From positions 1 through 64,000 of the forward strand of contig NZ_JADCKL010000007.1 in NCBI RefSeq assembly GCF_014982975.1: a stretch of 64,000 nt of DNA, given 5' to 3'. Each line of letters opens with the position of its first letter. The stretch's first letter is position 1. The DNA is from Claveliimonas monacensis (GTDB taxonomy: Bacteria; Bacillota; Clostridia; Lachnospirales; Lachnospiraceae). A program made the position numbers and the translations under genes. The notes beneath the pieces are model-generated. The model was given only the letters and a program-made list of their open reading frames with translations, did no database searches and had not been told where the DNA came from. Shown piece after piece: positions 7,242 to 15,275 of the stretch.

Positions 7242-8813
7242 ATGAAAAAAATTGCATTTATAGGAAGCAGCGGAGGCAATCTTTTCAAACAGGGCGGCAG
7301 CGACATCCAGGGTATGATGAAGGAGATCCTCCTGCAGGCCCGCGCAGCGGAGATGGAACTGGCAGCCGTCCAGTACATACTGGCGTCCGCCAGCCTGGAC
7401 ACAGCGTCTCCGGACAGCCCCGCCAAGCTGTATACATGGAGGGACGGCAACCTGTACCTGGAGAAGGAAGGTACACTCTCCCGGATCAATGAGGCAGCCC
7501 TTGCAGTGGACGCACAGATTGCAGAGCAGATCCGGGCCGGACAGATCGACGGTGTCATGTTCGTCAGCGCAGAGCCGGAAAAGATCAACCACCTGGCTTT
7601 TGAGGCTGCCATAGAGGAGGGGCTTCCCCTGGCAGGCACCGGCGGCAGCTCTGTGGCAAAGGTACAGAACATGGGCGGGAAAGTTCTCTCTGCCTCCGGC
7701 ACCACCGGAACCACAAACCGCACAAGGGCCGTGGCTTTCACCACCGCCTTTGCCAAAGAGTGGGGCGTCCGCTACCGCCCGGTCATCGGAAAGACAGGGG
7801 CGCAGGCGGCAGAAAATCTCCAGGCCAATATATGGAAGCGGATCAACTTTCGCGGCATTATGATGACAAGCCTGCCGGCCTTCATCGCCATGGCCATCTG
7901 TCTTGCCATCAGCCGGATCCCCGTTTTCACCGACCTTTCCAGTGTCTTTGACACCCTGGTGGCTGCCATCCCCGTAGTCATCTGTGCCATTGCGGCAAAG
8001 CAGGTGTCCGGCCTGGATGAAGTGGGCGTGGTAGCTGGTATCGTCTCCGGCGTACTGGCTGTGGACGGCGGCATCATAGGAGGCCTTGTTGTCGGTATCG
8101 TGGCCGGCGTCTTCTCCTACTATATCAGTATCTTCTGTTTCCGCCACAACATTCCGGGAACAACGGCCAACATCGCCGCAGGGGGCCTGGGAGGTCTGGC
8201 AGCGGGACTCATCGGCATGTACCTTATCTCCCCGGTGGCTCTGTGGCTTGGGAACCGGATCTGCGATGTCATCAATGCCGCCATTGACATCAATCCGGTG
8301 CTGGCAGGAGCCCTGGCCGGCGTGCTGATCTGGCCCGCCATCATCGGCGGCGTATACCATGCAGCCATCCTCCCCATCGTTCTTCTGGAGATGGAGGAGG
8401 CAGGCTTCAGCTTCCTGGGAGCCATTGACATGACAGGGCTTGTCATGGTGTCTGCCGGCATCACCCTGGCAAATGTGCTGTTCCCCAGGGACAAAGGGCA
8501 GGCAGCGGCAGCTCTCCCCGGCTTTCTTGTAAACGTAGGCTTCGGTACGTTTGTGGAGGCCGCCTACCCCTTTATGTTCTCCAGCCGGATCGTATTTGCC
8601 GGAGCTCTTATAAGCGCCTGTGCATCCGGCGCCCTGGTGGGACTTTTCAACGTGCGGGGCACAGCCTACGTCCCCTCTGTGGTAGCACCTGCCATGGCAA
8701 ATGAGGGGCACGGGATCCAGTTTCTGATCTGTATGCTGGTGGCTGCGGTTCTGGCCTTTCTCATCACGGCCCTGGCAAACATGAAAGAAAAAAAGAAAAA
8801 CAGTGCTGTCTGA
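7242..8813 (+). CDS. Membrane transporter with PTS EIIC-type domain and N-terminal soluble domain
   Basis: A 523-residue protein. Residues 1-185 are soluble and predicted cytoplasmic, with GSSGGNLFKQGG near the start and a SGTTGTTNRTRAV motif at about 150. Residues 196-515 contain roughly ten hydrophobic helices rich in Gly and Ala, including QVSGLDEVGVVAGIVSG and the PGTTANIAAGG loop. This resembles the PTS_EIIC_2 group. No EIIA or EIIB domain is present or adjacent, so PTS-driven transport is doubtful. The gene is divergent from niaR and precedes bioY, suggesting uptake of a vitamin precursor, but the substrate is unknown. GAGGAG lies about 9 nt before the start. Confidence 0.6.
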   Translation: MKKIAFIGSSGGNLFKQGGSDIQGMMKEILLQARAAEMELAAVQYILASASLDTASPDSPAKLYTWRDGNLYLEKEGTLSRINEAALAVDAQIAEQIRAGQIDGVMFVSAEPEKINHLAFEAAIEEGLPLAGTGGSSVAKVQNMGGKVLSASGTTGTTNRTRAVAFTTAFAKEWGVRYRPVIGKTGAQAAENLQANIWKRINFRGIMMTSLPAFIAMAICLAISRIPVFTDLSSVFDTLVAAIPVVICAIAAKQVSGLDEVGVVAGIVSGVLAVDGGIIGGLVVGIVAGVFSYYISIFCFRHNIPGTTANIAAGGLGGLAAGLIGMYLISPVALWLGNRICDVINAAIDINPVLAGALAGVLIWPAIIGGVYHAAILPIVLLEMEEAGFSFLGAIDMTGLVMVSAGITLANVLFPRDKGQAAAALPGFLVNVGFGTFVEAAYPFMFSSRIVFAGALISACASGALVGLFNVRGTAYVPSVVAPAMANEGHGIQFLICMLVAAVLAFLITALANMKEKKKNSAV

Positions 8814-8830
8814 GGACGGCGCTGCTTTTC

Positions 8831-8859
8831 TTGACAATCAGAATGGCCCCTCCTATAAT
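8831..8859 (+). promoter_or_regulatory. Consensus promoter for bioY
   Basis: TTGACA at 8831-8836 and TATAAT at 8854-8859 with a 17-bp spacer: a perfect sigma-A promoter, 18 bp after the transporter stop codon. bioY can therefore be transcribed on its own. No clear BirA-type operator was recognised around it. Confidence 0.8.
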
Positions 8860-8934
8860 AAAAAAGTATGCAGCTTTCCTACAGGCTGCACACATGGAAC
8901 CATTGGATTTTTACTGAGCAGGTGTATAAAATTG

Positions 8935-9531
8935 ATGAATTACAACAACGGAAACTCTGTCCCGAAAGCGGACAAAAAAGTACAGACACTGACTCTCTGC
9001 GGTCTTTTCACCGCCCTTGTAGCCATCGGGGCTTTCATACAGATCACGATCCCTGTACAGCCTCTGCCCATGCATTTTACCCTGCAGTTTTATTTTGCCC
9101 TGCTGGCAGGGTTTATTCTGGGAGGAAAACACGGCAGTCTGAGTGTGGGGATCTACCTCCTCATCGGACTTTGCGGCGTTCCCATCTTCGCCTCCGGAGG
9201 CGGCCCCTCCTATCTGCTGCGGCCCACCTTCGGCTTTCTGCTGGGCTTTCTGTTCACAGCGGCCGTGGTAGGCTGGCTGACGGAGATTTTTCATCCCAGA
9301 CACATCCTTTCCTACCTGGCCATCTCCATGGCAGGCTTTGTGGTCATGTATCTGTCCGGTAATCTGTATTACTACTTTGTCAGCAATTACATACTCAGCA
9401 CCCCCGTTCCCTGGAGCGTGGTGATCTTTAACTGTTTTATTCTGACAGCTTCGGGAGATTTCCTCCTGTGCGTCCTGGCATCGCTGACGGCACGAAGGCT
9501 CTCCCCTGTCATTCACAAAATCCTCTCCTAG
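8935..9531 (+). CDS. bioY: Biotin transporter BioY (ECF S component)
   Basis: A 198-residue integral membrane protein of the BioY family, the substrate-binding unit of the energy-coupling factor biotin importer. Visible marks are LTALVAIGAFIQITIPVQP near the N-terminus, QFYFALLAGFILGGKHG, and the LIGLCGVPIFASGGGPSYL and RPTFGFLLGF segments that line the biotin site; about six helices are predicted. The ATPase and EcfT subunits are not nearby and are probably shared. ATG 8935 was chosen over the longer open frame because it lies downstream of the consensus promoter and has AGGTG upstream. A terminator follows directly. Confidence 0.9.
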   Translation: MNYNNGNSVPKADKKVQTLTLCGLFTALVAIGAFIQITIPVQPLPMHFTLQFYFALLAGFILGGKHGSLSVGIYLLIGLCGVPIFASGGGPSYLLRPTFGFLLGFLFTAAVVGWLTEIFHPRHILSYLAISMAGFVVMYLSGNLYYYFVSNYILSTPVPWSVVIFNCFILTASGDFLLCVLASLTARRLSPVIHKILS

Positions 9532-9549
9532 ATAAGGAGAGGATTTTTT
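9517..9549. terminator. Bidirectional terminator between bioY and the ABC1 kinase gene
   Basis: AAAATCCTCTCC (9517-9528) pairs with GGAGAGGATTTT (9536-9547) around a 7-nt loop and is followed by T residues to 9549. The stem begins inside the last codons of bioY. It also ends transcription of the convergent kinase gene. Confidence 0.9.
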
Positions 9550-9558
9550 CACATATCT

Positions 9559-11196
9559 TTATTTCTTTGAAAACAGATGTTTCAGAAATACATACATGAC
9601 AATGCCAAAGGCGATGACATACCCGAACGCTCCCAGGGCGGGAATGCCCCAGATCTTCGGCTTCATATCCGTTGTGCAGATAATGCTGGAGCTTATGAGC
9701 AGCGCCATGACCCACAGGCCCATGACAATATTCTGGACCATCCTTCTCAAAAGCCTGGCAAGCTCCGGCGAAGCATGCAGATCCAGGTTCACCTTTGTCT
9801 GTCCCTTCAGATAGCCCTGCACAGCATCCGAGACAAGTACCGGAATGTCCAGCGCTCTCTGCACTGCCCGGTACAGCGTCTTTCCGCCGCTTTTCAGCTC
9901 CTTCTTCCAGTCGAAATTTCTGATGATGTTCTCTTTGATCCGGCCTGCCGCGATCTCCACCATGTTGATCTCCGGAGCAATATCTGCCAGCACCCCTTCC
10001 ATGTGGGTCAGTCCCCTGGCCAGCATGGTGAGCCCGTGGGGCATGATGATGCCGTTCTCCTTCATGACCTCCATGAGATCCATCATGACCTCCGCCACAT
10101 CGATCTGTCCCATGTCCACTGTGCCGTATTTTGTCAGAAGACTGCTGATATCCTCGTAGAGACGGCTTGGATCCGGGTTCTTCTTAAACTCTCCCAGAGC
10201 CATCACTGCTTCCTGTATAAGCCCCACGTCGTTCACCGCCACACCCCGGACGGCCAGGGCAATATACTCCCGGTCCCTCTCAGTGAGGCGTCCCATCATC
10301 CCCATGTCGATCCAGATGATCTTTCCGTCTCTCACCCGCAGGTTGCCGGGGTGGGGATCTGCATGGAAAAAGCCGTCCTCCATGACCTGCTTCATGTAGT
10401 GATCTGCCAGGCGGCTTCCGACTTCTTTCAGATCGTAGCCGTTTGCCAGCAGCGTCTCTTTATCATCAATATTAAAGCCATCGATATACTCCATGACAAG
10501 CACATGAATGGTTGTGTACTCCTGGTAGAGTACCGGAAAACCGACATAGGCAATCCCTTCATTTTTCCGGGCAAACTCCTCCATGTTGGCGGCCTCGGTC
10601 AGAAAGTTCATCTCCTCCCGGGTCACATCCCACAGTTCGCCCAGGACCATATCCAGATCCACCATGCCCTTGATGCTCACCGGCGGGAGAAGGCGCACAG
10701 CCTTCCTGAGAAGGGCGATATCCCTGGCCATGATGCCGTAGATCCCCTTGCGCTGTACTTTGATGACTACCGGGGAACCGTCCTTCAAAACAGCCTTGTG
10801 CACCTGGGCAATGGAGGCAGACCCCAGCGGTTTCTCATTGATCTCCCGGAAAATGGCTCCCCAGGAACAGCCGTAGGACTCCTCCAGCACTTCCGAGACT
10901 TCCGAAAAAGGCATGGGCTTTACGTCTGACCTGAGTCTCATCAGCTCGTCGCAGTACCTTTTTGGAAGAATGTCTGAGTGCATGGACATGATCTGCCCGA
11001 TCTTGATAAAGGTGGGGCCTAAGTCCTCCAGGATCATCCGCAGCTTCTCCGGCGTCAGCCCCTTGGTGATCTCATATTTATGAAGGACCGCTGTCATCTC
11101 CCTAAGACGGCTCTTGTACTGTCCCGGTTCCTGGGCGCCGGCTCCTTCCTGTCCTTTTGCATACTCTTCCCGGTCTGCAGCTTCCTGCCTACTCAT
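9559..11196 (-). CDS. ABC1/UbiB family atypical protein kinase
   Basis: A 545-residue member of the AarF/UbiB/ABC1 family of atypical kinases or ATPases, often linked to lipid or quinone metabolism. The family KxGQ motif is seen in GPTFIKIGQIMSMHSDILP; the Ala-rich loop in PLGSASIAQVHKA; the catalytic lysine in VVIKVQRKG; and FFHADPHPGN with WIDMGMMG supply the catalytic loop and metal site. Two C-terminal transmembrane helices anchor it. ATG 11196 follows an AAGGAG and overlaps the stop of the phasin-like gene by 8 nt, implying coupling. In an anaerobe without ubiquinone the substrate is unclear. Confidence 0.9.
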   Translation of the reverse strand: MSRQEAADREEYAKGQEGAGAQEPGQYKSRLREMTAVLHKYEITKGLTPEKLRMILEDLGPTFIKIGQIMSMHSDILPKRYCDELMRLRSDVKPMPFSEVSEVLEESYGCSWGAIFREINEKPLGSASIAQVHKAVLKDGSPVVIKVQRKGIYGIMARDIALLRKAVRLLPPVSIKGMVDLDMVLGELWDVTREEMNFLTEAANMEEFARKNEGIAYVGFPVLYQEYTTIHVLVMEYIDGFNIDDKETLLANGYDLKEVGSRLADHYMKQVMEDGFFHADPHPGNLRVRDGKIIWIDMGMMGRLTERDREYIALAVRGVAVNDVGLIQEAVMALGEFKKNPDPSRLYEDISSLLTKYGTVDMGQIDVAEVMMDLMEVMKENGIIMPHGLTMLARGLTHMEGVLADIAPEINMVEIAAGRIKENIIRNFDWKKELKSGGKTLYRAVQRALDIPVLVSDAVQGYLKGQTKVNLDLHASPELARLLRRMVQNIVMGLWVMALLISSSIICTTDMKPKIWGIPALGAFGYVIAFGIVMYVFLKHLFSKK

Positions 11197-11524
11197 GGGC
11201 TCCTTCTTCCTCCGGCTTTGCTTCTTCAGACTCCATGGCATGAATACGTTCTTTCAGAGCCTCAATCTGTTCCGGGGACATCCGGTCCAGAAGCTCGTCC
11301 AGCTCCTCCGGGGTAGATGCCTTTACAGACACATTGACTTTATCTTTCATGGTCTTCTTGATATTGTGCTTTAACTCTTCGTTGAGAGCTTTTCCCTGCT
11401 CCACCGTCAGCTCGCCCTTTTTCACCATCTCATCCAGCACTTCTTTGGACTTCTCCGTCGTCACAGCCACAGCTCCGATGCCTGCCAGCAGCAGTTTTTT
11501 TATGCCATCTCCAAAGTTTTCCAT
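11189..11524 (-). CDS. Phasin family / PhaF-like coiled-coil protein
   Basis: A small, highly charged helical protein of about 111 residues. A short hydrophobic segment (KKLLLAGIGAVAVTTE, about residues 7-22) is followed by KEVLDEMVKKGELTVEQGKALNEEL and a Glu/Lys-rich tail. This is the pattern of phasin-like proteins that commonly sit next to ABC1 kinase genes in Firmicutes. No polyhydroxyalkanoate synthase is nearby, so granule binding is not implied. ATG 11524 has GGGAGAG upstream; a GTG 18 nt earlier is less likely. It forms an overlapping pair with the kinase gene. Confidence 0.75.
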   Translation of the reverse strand: MENFGDGIKKLLLAGIGAVAVTTEKSKEVLDEMVKKGELTVEQGKALNEELKHNIKKTMKDKVNVSVKASTPEELDELLDRMSPEQIEALKERIHAMESEEAKPEEEGAHE

Positions 11525-11581
11525 AGAAATCTCTCCCTTCACACATCTGTCTTACTGTAAAGTTACCATTTTCTCCGCGGT

Positions 11582-11968
11582 TTATCCCATCACTCCCACA
11601 AGGAACTCCCATCCTTTCGGAAGAAAGATGATCAGCCCGGCCACAGCCGCCATGATAGAGGCGATCAGAACTGCTCCTGCCGCCGCGTCTTTTGCCAGCT
11701 TTGCCAGAGGGCGACGCTCCTCTGTCACCAGATCCACCACCGACTCCACGGCTGTATTCACCAGCTCCAGGGACATGATGAGACCAAAAAGCACAAAACA
11801 GATACACCATTCCACCGCTGAAATCTGAAAAAACAGCCCTGCAAGGATGACAAGAACCATCATACAGCAGTGTATCTGCATGTTTCTCTCTTTTTTTACC
11901 ACGGCAAAAATGCCTTCAAAGGCAAAGCCAAAACTCTTATAAAGAGGGGGCTTTTTCTGTCCGCTCAT
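11582..11968 (-). CDS. dgkA: Diacylglycerol/undecaprenol kinase (DgkA family)
   Basis: A 128-residue membrane kinase. The diagnostic motif LELVNTAVESVVDL, containing the catalytic Glu and the Asn, is followed by KLAKDAAAGAVLI; three transmembrane helices are visible. Gram-positive members mainly phosphorylate undecaprenol, recycling the lipid carrier for cell-wall synthesis. Length is normal. It precedes the phasin-like gene by 57 nt and may share a transcript with it. The gene often sits near ybeY and era in Firmicutes, which is not the case here. Confidence 0.9.
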   Translation of the reverse strand: MSGQKKPPLYKSFGFAFEGIFAVVKKERNMQIHCCMMVLVILAGLFFQISAVEWCICFVLFGLIMSLELVNTAVESVVDLVTEERRPLAKLAKDAAAGAVLIASIMAAVAGLIIFLPKGWEFLVGVMG

Positions 11969-12073
11969 CTTCCTTCCCTCCCGGCAAAGATTTGTTTTTA
12001 TTATAACAGAAAACAGGGAATCTGAACACCGGGAATCTCTTATTTTCGGCTGCTTGGAACAGCATATTCTGTC

Positions 12074-12102
12074 TTGTGCCTCCTCCCCTCAGGTGCTATG
12101 AT
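12074..12102 (+). promoter_or_regulatory. Promoter of the EamA transporter gene
   Basis: TTGTGC at 12074-12079 and TATGAT at 12097-12102, 17 bp apart, about 52 bp before the start codon. Confidence 0.5.
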
Positions 12103-12153
12103 AATAACAGCGCTCGCAAGGAGCAGCAGGATACAAAGGATGGGAATAGAACT

Positions 12154-13077
12154 ATGGATACAAAGGCGTCTGTAAAAGAAAAACTGATTCTTCTCATGCC
12201 GGTCCTCTCAGGCATTATGTGGGGATCCGGCGGTATATTCGTGCGCACCTTTGACGCCCTTGGCATGGATAATTTCACCATGCTCTTTTCCAGGATCATC
12301 GTCTCTGTGGCTATCCTTGGCATTTTTCTCTTTGTGTACGACAGGAGTCTTCTCAGGGTTCACCCAGCTGACCTGTGGATTTTCCTGGGCGGGGGCGTTC
12401 TGGGAATGTTCGGGATCAATCTGACTTACAACGAAGCCATCAAGCACGGCACACTGGCCCTGGCCTCCGTTCTGCTCTCCATGTCGCCCGTTTTCGTGGT
12501 CTCTCTGTCCGCCCTGCTTTTCCACGAAAAAATGACCATACAGAAAACACTCTGCATGGCCGCTGCTCTCTTTGGCTGTGTCCTGGTAAGTGAAGTGCTG
12601 GAGAGCGGGGCCTCTTCCTCTGTCTCTCCCCTTGCCATCCTCTGCGGCATTGGTTCCGCCTTCTTCTACGCCCTGTACAGTATTTTCAGCAAAGCCGCGG
12701 CGGGGAAAGGATACCACGCTCTCACTATCACCTTCTACTGCCTGGTCTCATCACTCCTTCTTCTGATCCCGGGCACGGACCCCGGCTGCATCGGGCGGGT
12801 ACTCAGAGAGGGAGGCATTGGCATGCCCTTTTTCATGCTGCTCCACTCCCTTGTGACCTCCGCTCTGCCCTATATCTTCTACACAACATCCATCTCCCGC
12901 ATCGATGCGGGCATTGCCTCCATCCTGGCTGCAAGCGAACCGGCCGCCGCTATGCTGTTTGGCTTTTTGTTTTTCCGTGAGACGCCTTCTGCTCTCTCCG
13001 TGGCCGGCCTGTTCCTCACGACCGGAGCCATCATCGCCCTGAGCCGTTCACAGACAAAGGGGCAGATCCACAGTTAG
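12154..13077 (+). CDS. EamA/DMT family transporter
   Basis: A 307-residue inner-membrane protein with about ten transmembrane helices in two EamA repeats. The first begins LLMPVLSGIMWGSGGIFVR; the second, near residue 160, is LAILCGIGSAFFYALYSIFSK. Both match drug/metabolite exporters, whose substrates (amino acids, nucleotides or other metabolites) cannot be read from sequence. ATG 12154 was chosen because it places an AGGATGGGA upstream and starts just before the first helix; an in-frame ATG lies 78 nt earlier. The stop codon overlaps the stop of the convergent desulfidase gene. Confidence 0.85.
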   Translation: MDTKASVKEKLILLMPVLSGIMWGSGGIFVRTFDALGMDNFTMLFSRIIVSVAILGIFLFVYDRSLLRVHPADLWIFLGGGVLGMFGINLTYNEAIKHGTLALASVLLSMSPVFVVSLSALLFHEKMTIQKTLCMAAALFGCVLVSEVLESGASSSVSPLAILCGIGSAFFYALYSIFSKAAAGKGYHALTITFYCLVSSLLLLIPGTDPGCIGRVLREGGIGMPFFMLLHSLVTSALPYIFYTTSISRIDAGIASILAASEPAAAMLFGFLFFRETPSALSVAGLFLTTGAIIALSRSQTKGQIHS

Positions 13078-14384
13078 ACATCTCCGCCTCTTTTCTTTTG
13101 CTTGGCGTCAAAAATCTCCACAATAGTCTTCTCTGTCCCGGTCATTCCCGGCGAGGCGATCCGCCCCATATTGCGCATGGTCTCCTCCGGCGTCTTTCCG
13201 TTTATACCATGTACATCCGCTATATAGATGCCGTTCATGGCGAACTCCACAGACTTGTAGGCCGCATCCACCGCTGCGATCCCCTTCATGGTGCAGCCCT
13301 GGTTTCCACCGTCACAGATCATGCCGGTAATGCTGCTGGCCATGTTGTCGAGGGTGTGGGTCATATCGTCCACAGACCCGCCCCGCAGCCACACAAGGGC
13401 GCAGGCCATACCAGAACCGGCCGCTATGGCGCATCCGCAGAAAGCGGACAGTTTTCCCGAGTACTCTTTGATATACATACACACAAGGTAGCTCAGCGCC
13501 GTAGCCCTAAGAAGCTGCTCTTCCGTGTAGTCATTCACCTTGTACGCCGCGTAAAGAGGCATGGTGGCAATGATCCCGTGGGCCCCGGAGCCAGTGATGC
13601 TCATGGCAGGTGCATCCAGCCCGATGACCCTGGCCTCGATAGCCGCGTTGCACAGAAGGGAGGCGGTAGCCTGTTCATCATCGGAGATCACCTTACCTCC
13701 ATTCAGTTTCAGAAGGTGGCGGGCAAAGGTCGTTTTAGAACTCTCAAGTCCCAGGTTAAATAGGCGCAGGTTGACTTCATATGCCTCCCGGATAAATGCC
13801 AGCTCCTGTGCATCCACTGTCTCTATATAAGATGCCAGCTCCGCCAGCGTATATCTATGGATCGTGTGCTCTTCACCGCCAAAGCCGCTGTCTCCCTGCT
13901 CATCTCTTTCTTCTTTGGCCGTCTCAAAGACCGTTTCTCCGTTCACAGTAATCTTTACGATATGGGTGTGGGTGTCCCGTATGGTCACGGCAGCGGTTCC
14001 CGTCTCCGTCTCCACCCTGGCCTCAATAAAGATGCGGCTGGATATGCTGTCAAGGTCCGTCTTTACCTTTCCCTCCCGGATCAGCTCCCGGGCCTTCGCA
14101 TTGTCCTCCTCCGTTACGCAGGCCAGGCACTCCAGCCCCTTCTCCGGGTCTCCGGCTACCGTCCCAAGTGCTGCCGCGTAGGCGCTCCCCACCTGGTCGG
14201 TGCCGGGTATGCCGCAGGTGAAAGCATTTTTGTACATGCCGCTGTTCATGGAAACCTTGATGCTCTTCACCTCCCCCGGAACACAGCTTCGGGCCTTCGC
14301 CGCCGCAAAAGCAATGGCTCCCGGCTCCGTCACTCCAAGAGCCGGCTTCATGTCCTCCCGGATCAGTTTTGTCAGTTCATGCAT
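13074..14384 (-). CDS. L-cysteine desulfidase / L-serine ammonia-lyase alpha-like (UPF0597, CyuA/YhaM family)
   Basis: A 436-residue protein of the UPF0597 family. Members degrade L-cysteine to pyruvate, ammonia and sulfide using an oxygen-sensitive iron-sulfur cluster. Conserved segments are ALGVTEPGAIAFAAAKA near the N-terminus, SGAHGIIATMPLYA in the middle, then FCGCAIAAGSGM and ICDGGNQGCTMKG, whose cysteines are the likely cluster ligands. Serine dehydratase alpha subunits share this fold, so serine is an alternative substrate. The gene is probably monocistronic. A cysteine synthase lies far away at 57 kb. The C-terminus overlaps the EamA stop by 4 nt in convergent orientation. Confidence 0.85.
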   Translation of the reverse strand: MHELTKLIREDMKPALGVTEPGAIAFAAAKARSCVPGEVKSIKVSMNSGMYKNAFTCGIPGTDQVGSAYAAALGTVAGDPEKGLECLACVTEEDNAKARELIREGKVKTDLDSISSRIFIEARVETETGTAAVTIRDTHTHIVKITVNGETVFETAKEERDEQGDSGFGGEEHTIHRYTLAELASYIETVDAQELAFIREAYEVNLRLFNLGLESSKTTFARHLLKLNGGKVISDDEQATASLLCNAAIEARVIGLDAPAMSITGSGAHGIIATMPLYAAYKVNDYTEEQLLRATALSYLVCMYIKEYSGKLSAFCGCAIAAGSGMACALVWLRGGSVDDMTHTLDNMASSITGMICDGGNQGCTMKGIAAVDAAYKSVEFAMNGIYIADVHGINGKTPEETMRNMGRIASPGMTGTEKTIVEIFDAKQKKRGGDV

Positions 14385-14516
14385 ATTCTCTTCCTCCCTC
14401 TCTTTTTACTTCTTTCCCCAGTATGCCGCCGCATACACTTTTCGCATCCTTTCTACATTTTAGCATGCCGAAAATCACTTGTAAATCCGCGTGGACCCGG
14501 GCCATCTGATGGCGCC

Positions 14517-15080
14517 TTACAGGACAGGCTCGATGACTGCCCGAAAATACCGATCCAGTTCCTCCGGTGTCTGCTTCATCCGCCCTCTTATCCACCAAAG
14601 CACCATTTCCACAAAGCTGCCGGAGATGTGATTGACTAAAAAATCCTGCGGGATATCCATATTGACTTTCCTGTTCTGAACGACGAACTGGTTCTTTATC
14701 AATTCATTTAAACTGTCCTTGAAATACCGCAGAAAAACTTCGCTGCTTTCACAGGAAAGCAGCTCGAGGATATTATTCTCATCCTCCTGCAGATGCTGCA
14801 GCAGATGGCAGAACACAGACTCCGGCGCACTTCTGTCGGAGTACAGGCCGTGCGTGTGAGTACAGTCCACCGCGCTGCTGATAATGTGTCCAAAGAGATT
14901 TTCACATAAGGCCTTCAGCAGATCATCCTTTGTCTCGAAGTGAGCGTAGAAGGTTGTCCGGCCTACATTCGCAGTGTCTATGATTTCCTGTACCGTGATC
15001 CTGCTATAGCTTTTTTTCGCTAAAAGCGTGCTGAAGGCAGTGAAAATAGCCGCCCTTGTTTTTTGCTGCCGTCTGTCCAT
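14517..15080 (-). CDS. TetR/AcrR family transcriptional regulator
   Basis: A 187-residue repressor. The N-terminal HTH (about 5-50) reads KTRAAIFTAFSTLLAKKSY then ITVQEIIDTANVGRTTFYAH, a typical TetR core; the C-terminal ligand-binding half has several cysteines (CTHTHG, LLSCESSE), which could matter for metal or thiol sensing, though this is inference. ATG 15080 has AAGGAG 5 nt upstream. It is divergent from a P1B metal ATPase gene across 195 bp that contain several inverted repeats, so it is the probable local regulator of that gene. Confidence 0.9.
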   Translation of the reverse strand: MDRRQQKTRAAIFTAFSTLLAKKSYSRITVQEIIDTANVGRTTFYAHFETKDDLLKALCENLFGHIISSAVDCTHTHGLYSDRSAPESVFCHLLQHLQEDENNILELLSCESSEVFLRYFKDSLNELIKNQFVVQNRKVNMDIPQDFLVNHISGSFVEMVLWWIRGRMKQTPEELDRYFRAVIEPVL

Positions 15081-15090
15081 AATAGCTCCT

Positions 15091-15213
15091 TCCGTACAAT
15101 TTTTCAAAAATGTTCCATACGAAACATGGAAGCAATTTTATCCATTGTATTCCCTCTGTGTCTTGCCTACAATGAAAGCGAACAAAGTGTTCGTTATCAA
15201 ATTTATTGTACGG
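15091..15213. repeat. Set of inverted repeats between tetR and the metal ATPase gene
   Basis: Three elements are visible: CCGTACAAT (15092-15100) is repeated inverted as ATTGTACGG (15204-15212); TTCCAT (15113-15118) pairs with ATGGAA (15126-15131); and CGAACA-AAG-TGTTCG (15179-15193) is a perfect short palindrome just after the predicted -10 box. The last is well placed to act as the TetR operator. Confidence 0.55.
15145..15173 (+). promoter_or_regulatory. Promoter of the P1B ATPase gene
   Basis: TTGTAT at 15145-15150 and TACAAT at 15168-15173 with a 17-bp spacer. The palindrome at 15179-15193 would overlap the transcription start, consistent with repression. Confidence 0.55.
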
Positions 15214-15275
15214 CAGCTGCGAACAACCGTCAAGAACAAACCTGTTTGAAATGCCGTGCGGATCGGAGGGGCATT

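Noticed and set aside
7212-8837. A 541-codon minus-strand frame opposite the EIIC-like transporter
   Set aside because: The composition is rich in His, Gly, Asp and Cys, typical of a frame antisense to a GC-rich membrane-protein gene; the plus-strand protein has clear helices, a start and a ribosome binding site.
6510-9531. A riboswitch in front of the NiaR, transporter or bioY genes
   Set aside because: I looked for a conserved multi-stem leader; only short palindromes and a 6-bp stem at about 8870-8892 were seen, with room for nothing like a known riboswitch.
9577-10929. A 450-codon plus-strand frame opposite the ABC1 kinase gene
   Set aside because: It is antisense to strong kinase motifs and rich in His and Asp; no start signal.
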